DNA of 8,540 nucleotides, taken from the NCBI GenBank assembly GCA_030837395.1, contig JAUPKO010000876.1, positions 1-8,540 of the forward strand, in the 5' to 3' direction. The number at the start of each line of letters is the position of its first letter. Position 1 is the stretch's first letter. Positions 6,941 to 8,540 of this stretch are shown here, piece after piece. The DNA is from Actinomycetota bacterium. GTDB taxonomy: Bacteria > Actinomycetota > Actinomycetes > S36-B12 > UBA10799. Both the position numbers and the translations under genes were made by a program. The notes beneath the pieces were generated by a model. The model worked only from the letters and a program-made list of their open reading frames with translations. It was not told where the DNA came from and made no database searches.

Positions 6941-8377
6941 GTGCGCCGCGCCAAGATCGTTTGTACCCTGGGACCAGCCACTTCTAGTCGCGAAGCCTTG
7001 ACCAAGCTTGTCGAGGCGGGAATGGATGTGGCCCGGTTCAACCTCAGCCACGGCACCCACGCCGAGCACGAGCGGTTGTTCCGACTGCTGCATGAGGTCG
7101 CCGACGAGGCAGGTCGGGCGATCGGGCTGATGGCTGATTTGCAGGGGCCGAAGATCCGACTCGGCACGTTTGCCGAGGCTGGTCCGGTGATGCTCGAGCC
7201 GGGTGACCGATTCGTCATCACCACGGCCGAATGCGAGGGCACGGCCGAGCGGTGTTCCACCACGTACGAGGGCCTGCCCGGCGACGTCGCGGCTGGCGAT
7301 CGAGTGCTGATCGATGATGGCCGGGTGGCGCTGCGCGTGTTGAAGGTCGACGGCGTCGATGTGGTCACCGAGGTGGTCGAGGGCGGACCGGTGTCCGATC
7401 ACAAGGGCATCAACCTGCCCGGGGTGGCGGTCAGCGTGCCGGCACTGACCGAGAAGGACACCAGGGACCTGCGCTGGGCGCTGATCACCGGCTTCGACTT
7501 CGTCGCGCTGAGTTTCGTCCGGACTGCGGACGATGTGTCGAAGGTGCGCGAGATCATGGCCGAGATGGGCATCCGGTTGCCGGTACTCGCCAAGATTGAG
7601 AAGCCACAGGCGGTCAGCAATTTGGAAGCGATCATCAACGCCTTCGACGGCATCATGGTGGCCCGCGGCGATCTGGGCGTCGAGTTGCCGCTGGAGGACG
7701 TGCCGCTGGTGCAGAAGCACGCCATCGCGCAGTGCCGCCGGGCGGCAAAACCTGTGATCGTCGCCACCCAGATGCTTGATTCGATGATCAATGCGAGCCG
7801 GCCGACGCGTGCCGAGGTGTCAGATGTGGCCAATGCCGTGCTGGACGGCACCAGCGCGCTGATGCTCTCGGGTGAGACGAGCGTGGGTGAACACCCCGAG
7901 TTGGTGGTGGCCACCATGAGTCGGATCATCGAGAAGACCGAAGCCGACCGCACTACCAAAGACGCCGACCCCGGCGACGCGGACGCCACCGGAACAGCGC
8001 GCGCCGTGACCCGGGCCGCCACGGTGGTGAGCAAGCAGATTCAGGCCCGCTACATCTGCACCTTCACCGAGACCGGGTTGTCGGCTCGGCTGGTGTCGCG
8101 GCATCGGCCCAAGGTGCCGATTCTGGCCTTCACCCCGAGCACCAAAACGCGCGCCCAACTGTCGCTGGTGTGGGGTGTCGAGGCGTTCCTGGTCGACCAT
8201 GTGGACCATACCGACGACATGGTGCGTCAGGTGGAGGCCGAACTGCTCGATCATGAGCGAGCCGAGCTGGGCGACCGCGTGGTGATCGTCGCGGGCGTGC
8301 CGCCGGGGGTGCCGGGCACGACCAACGGCCTACGGGTGCACCTGATGGGCATGGCCGGGCCTGCGTCTGGGGTGTGA
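6941..8377 (+). CDS. pyk: Pyruvate kinase (probably K+-independent type)
   Basis: Last step of glycolysis: phosphoenolpyruvate + ADP to pyruvate + ATP, in the cytoplasm as a homotetramer in characterised members. It is 478 aa, typical of actinobacterial enzymes. The start is GTG 6941, giving the family N-terminus MRRAKIVCTLGPAT. A domain (about 1-70 and 165-340): substrate residues R32, N34, S36 and H37 (RFNLSH), D66 and R73 (ADLQGPKIR, 65-73), catalytic K218 and metal ligand E220 (AKIEKPQ), metal ligand D244 (ARGDLGVELP), T276 (ATQMLDSM). The B lid is about 71-165 and the C-terminal regulatory domain about 350-478, ending in the usual TNGLRVH-type strand (461-467). The position equivalent to rabbit-muscle Glu117 is Lys71, with Leu67, Gln68 and Leu74 at the co-varying sites; this set is known for K+-independent pyruvate kinases. 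It lies 59 bp after gltD in the same direction, with its own candidate leaderless promoter. Allosteric effectors cannot be read from sequence by eye. Confidence 0.97.
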   Translation: MRRAKIVCTLGPATSSREALTKLVEAGMDVARFNLSHGTHAEHERLFRLLHEVADEAGRAIGLMADLQGPKIRLGTFAEAGPVMLEPGDRFVITTAECEGTAERCSTTYEGLPGDVAAGDRVLIDDGRVALRVLKVDGVDVVTEVVEGGPVSDHKGINLPGVAVSVPALTEKDTRDLRWALITGFDFVALSFVRTADDVSKVREIMAEMGIRLPVLAKIEKPQAVSNLEAIINAFDGIMVARGDLGVELPLEDVPLVQKHAIAQCRRAAKPVIVATQMLDSMINASRPTRAEVSDVANAVLDGTSALMLSGETSVGEHPELVVATMSRIIEKTEADRTTKDADPGDADATGTARAVTRAATVVSKQIQARYICTFTETGLSARLVSRHRPKVPILAFTPSTKTRAQLSLVWGVEAFLVDHVDHTDDMVRQVEAELLDHERAELGDRVVIVAGVPPGVPGTTNGLRVHLMGMAGPASGV

Positions 8378-8438
8378 CACCGCCAGGGCACGTCGACCAA
8401 ACCGCACGGCGGCGCGCTCCGATTCCCTCGGCCAGGGT
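8378..8438. other. Convergent spacer between pyk and the minus-strand gene; no clear terminator
   Basis: This 61-bp gap separates the pyk stop from the stop of the convergent gene. It holds only weak pairings: CCGCC (8380-8384) with GGCGG (8408-8412), and a 4-bp stem CCCT/AGGG (8425-8428 with 8434-8437). Neither is followed by a T- or A-run on either strand, so no intrinsic bidirectional terminator can be claimed. Confidence 0.4.
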
Positions 8439-8540
8439 TCAGTCCGCCCATTCGCGGTACGGCCGCGCGGCCAGATTCACGTTGTAGAAGCGCTCATCAC
8501 CCGATACCTCGGTTCCCGCCCACCCAGGCAGTTCGTACTC
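8439..8540 (-). CDS. C-terminal 33 residues of a probable CYTH-domain (triphosphate tunnel metalloenzyme-like) protein; rest lies beyond the window
   Basis: On the minus strand an open frame enters from the window end and stops at TGA (8441-8439). The visible 33-residue tail contains LPGWAGTEVSGDERFYNVNLA (a segment ending near residue 24 of the fragment) and ends RPYREWAD. The pattern 'P-W-x-G-x-EV-[ST]-G/D-D-x-R-[YF]-[YS]-N-x-x-LA' is one I associate with the C-terminus of bacterial CYTH proteins, the superfamily of class IV adenylyl cyclases, thiamine triphosphatases and inorganic triphosphatases. Catalytic EExEK-type residues would be near the missing N-terminus, so substrate and activity are unknown. 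It is convergent with pyk across a 61-bp gap, so it is not part of the gltBD-pyk transcription unit. The frame is firm because codon use and residue content look coding; the family call is an inference from a short piece. Confidence 0.65.
   Translation of the reverse strand, partial: EYELPGWAGTEVSGDERFYNVNLAARPYREWAD

Noticed and set aside
8251..8451. 66-codon minus-strand frame over the pyk end and the spacer
   Set aside because: It overlaps the conserved pyk C-terminus and also runs out of frame over the end of the CYTH-like gene. Composition is that of a shadow frame.

Overview
The window is GC-rich bacterial DNA with strong third-position G/C bias, GTG starts and Mycobacterium/Streptomyces-like promoter elements. 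It reads as a chromosomal segment of an actinomycete (Actinomycetota); the genus cannot be fixed from the sequence. It is a core-metabolism locus. I see no mobile element, tRNA, rRNA, CRISPR array or evident pseudogene, and I found no convincing undescribed multi-gene system.

Layout: (1) 1-649, minus strand: the first 216 residues of a secreted protein of uncertain function, cut by the window start and possibly a zinc metallopeptidase. (2) 650-895: a 246-bp divergent promoter region with two outward-facing TAGTGT -10 candidates, an 8-bp inverted repeat lying between them, and a likely 5' leader for gltB. (3) 896-5437, plus: gltB, glutamate synthase large subunit. (4) 5430-6881, plus: gltD, glutamate synthase small subunit, overlapping gltB by 8 nt. 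(5) 6882-6940: a short spacer holding what looks like a leaderless promoter for pyk, just after nested inverted repeats across the gltD stop. (6) 6941-8377, plus: pyk, pyruvate kinase with the residue signature of K+-independent enzymes. (7) 8378-8438: a short convergent spacer without a clear terminator. (8) 8439-8540, minus: the last 33 residues of a protein whose C-terminus looks like a CYTH-domain (triphosphate tunnel) protein.

How the genes work together: GltB and GltD form NADPH-dependent glutamate synthase, the GOGAT half of the GS/GOGAT ammonium-assimilation cycle. It turns 2-oxoglutarate plus glutamine into two glutamates. Pyruvate kinase makes pyruvate and ATP from phosphoenolpyruvate at the end of glycolysis, feeding the carbon side of the same node. 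gltB and gltD are almost certainly one translationally coupled operon. pyk is co-directional 59 bp later and may be transcribed both by read-through and from its own promoter. The most useful observations are regulatory: the divergent intergenic region, the leaderless-looking pyk start and the gltD-end structure.
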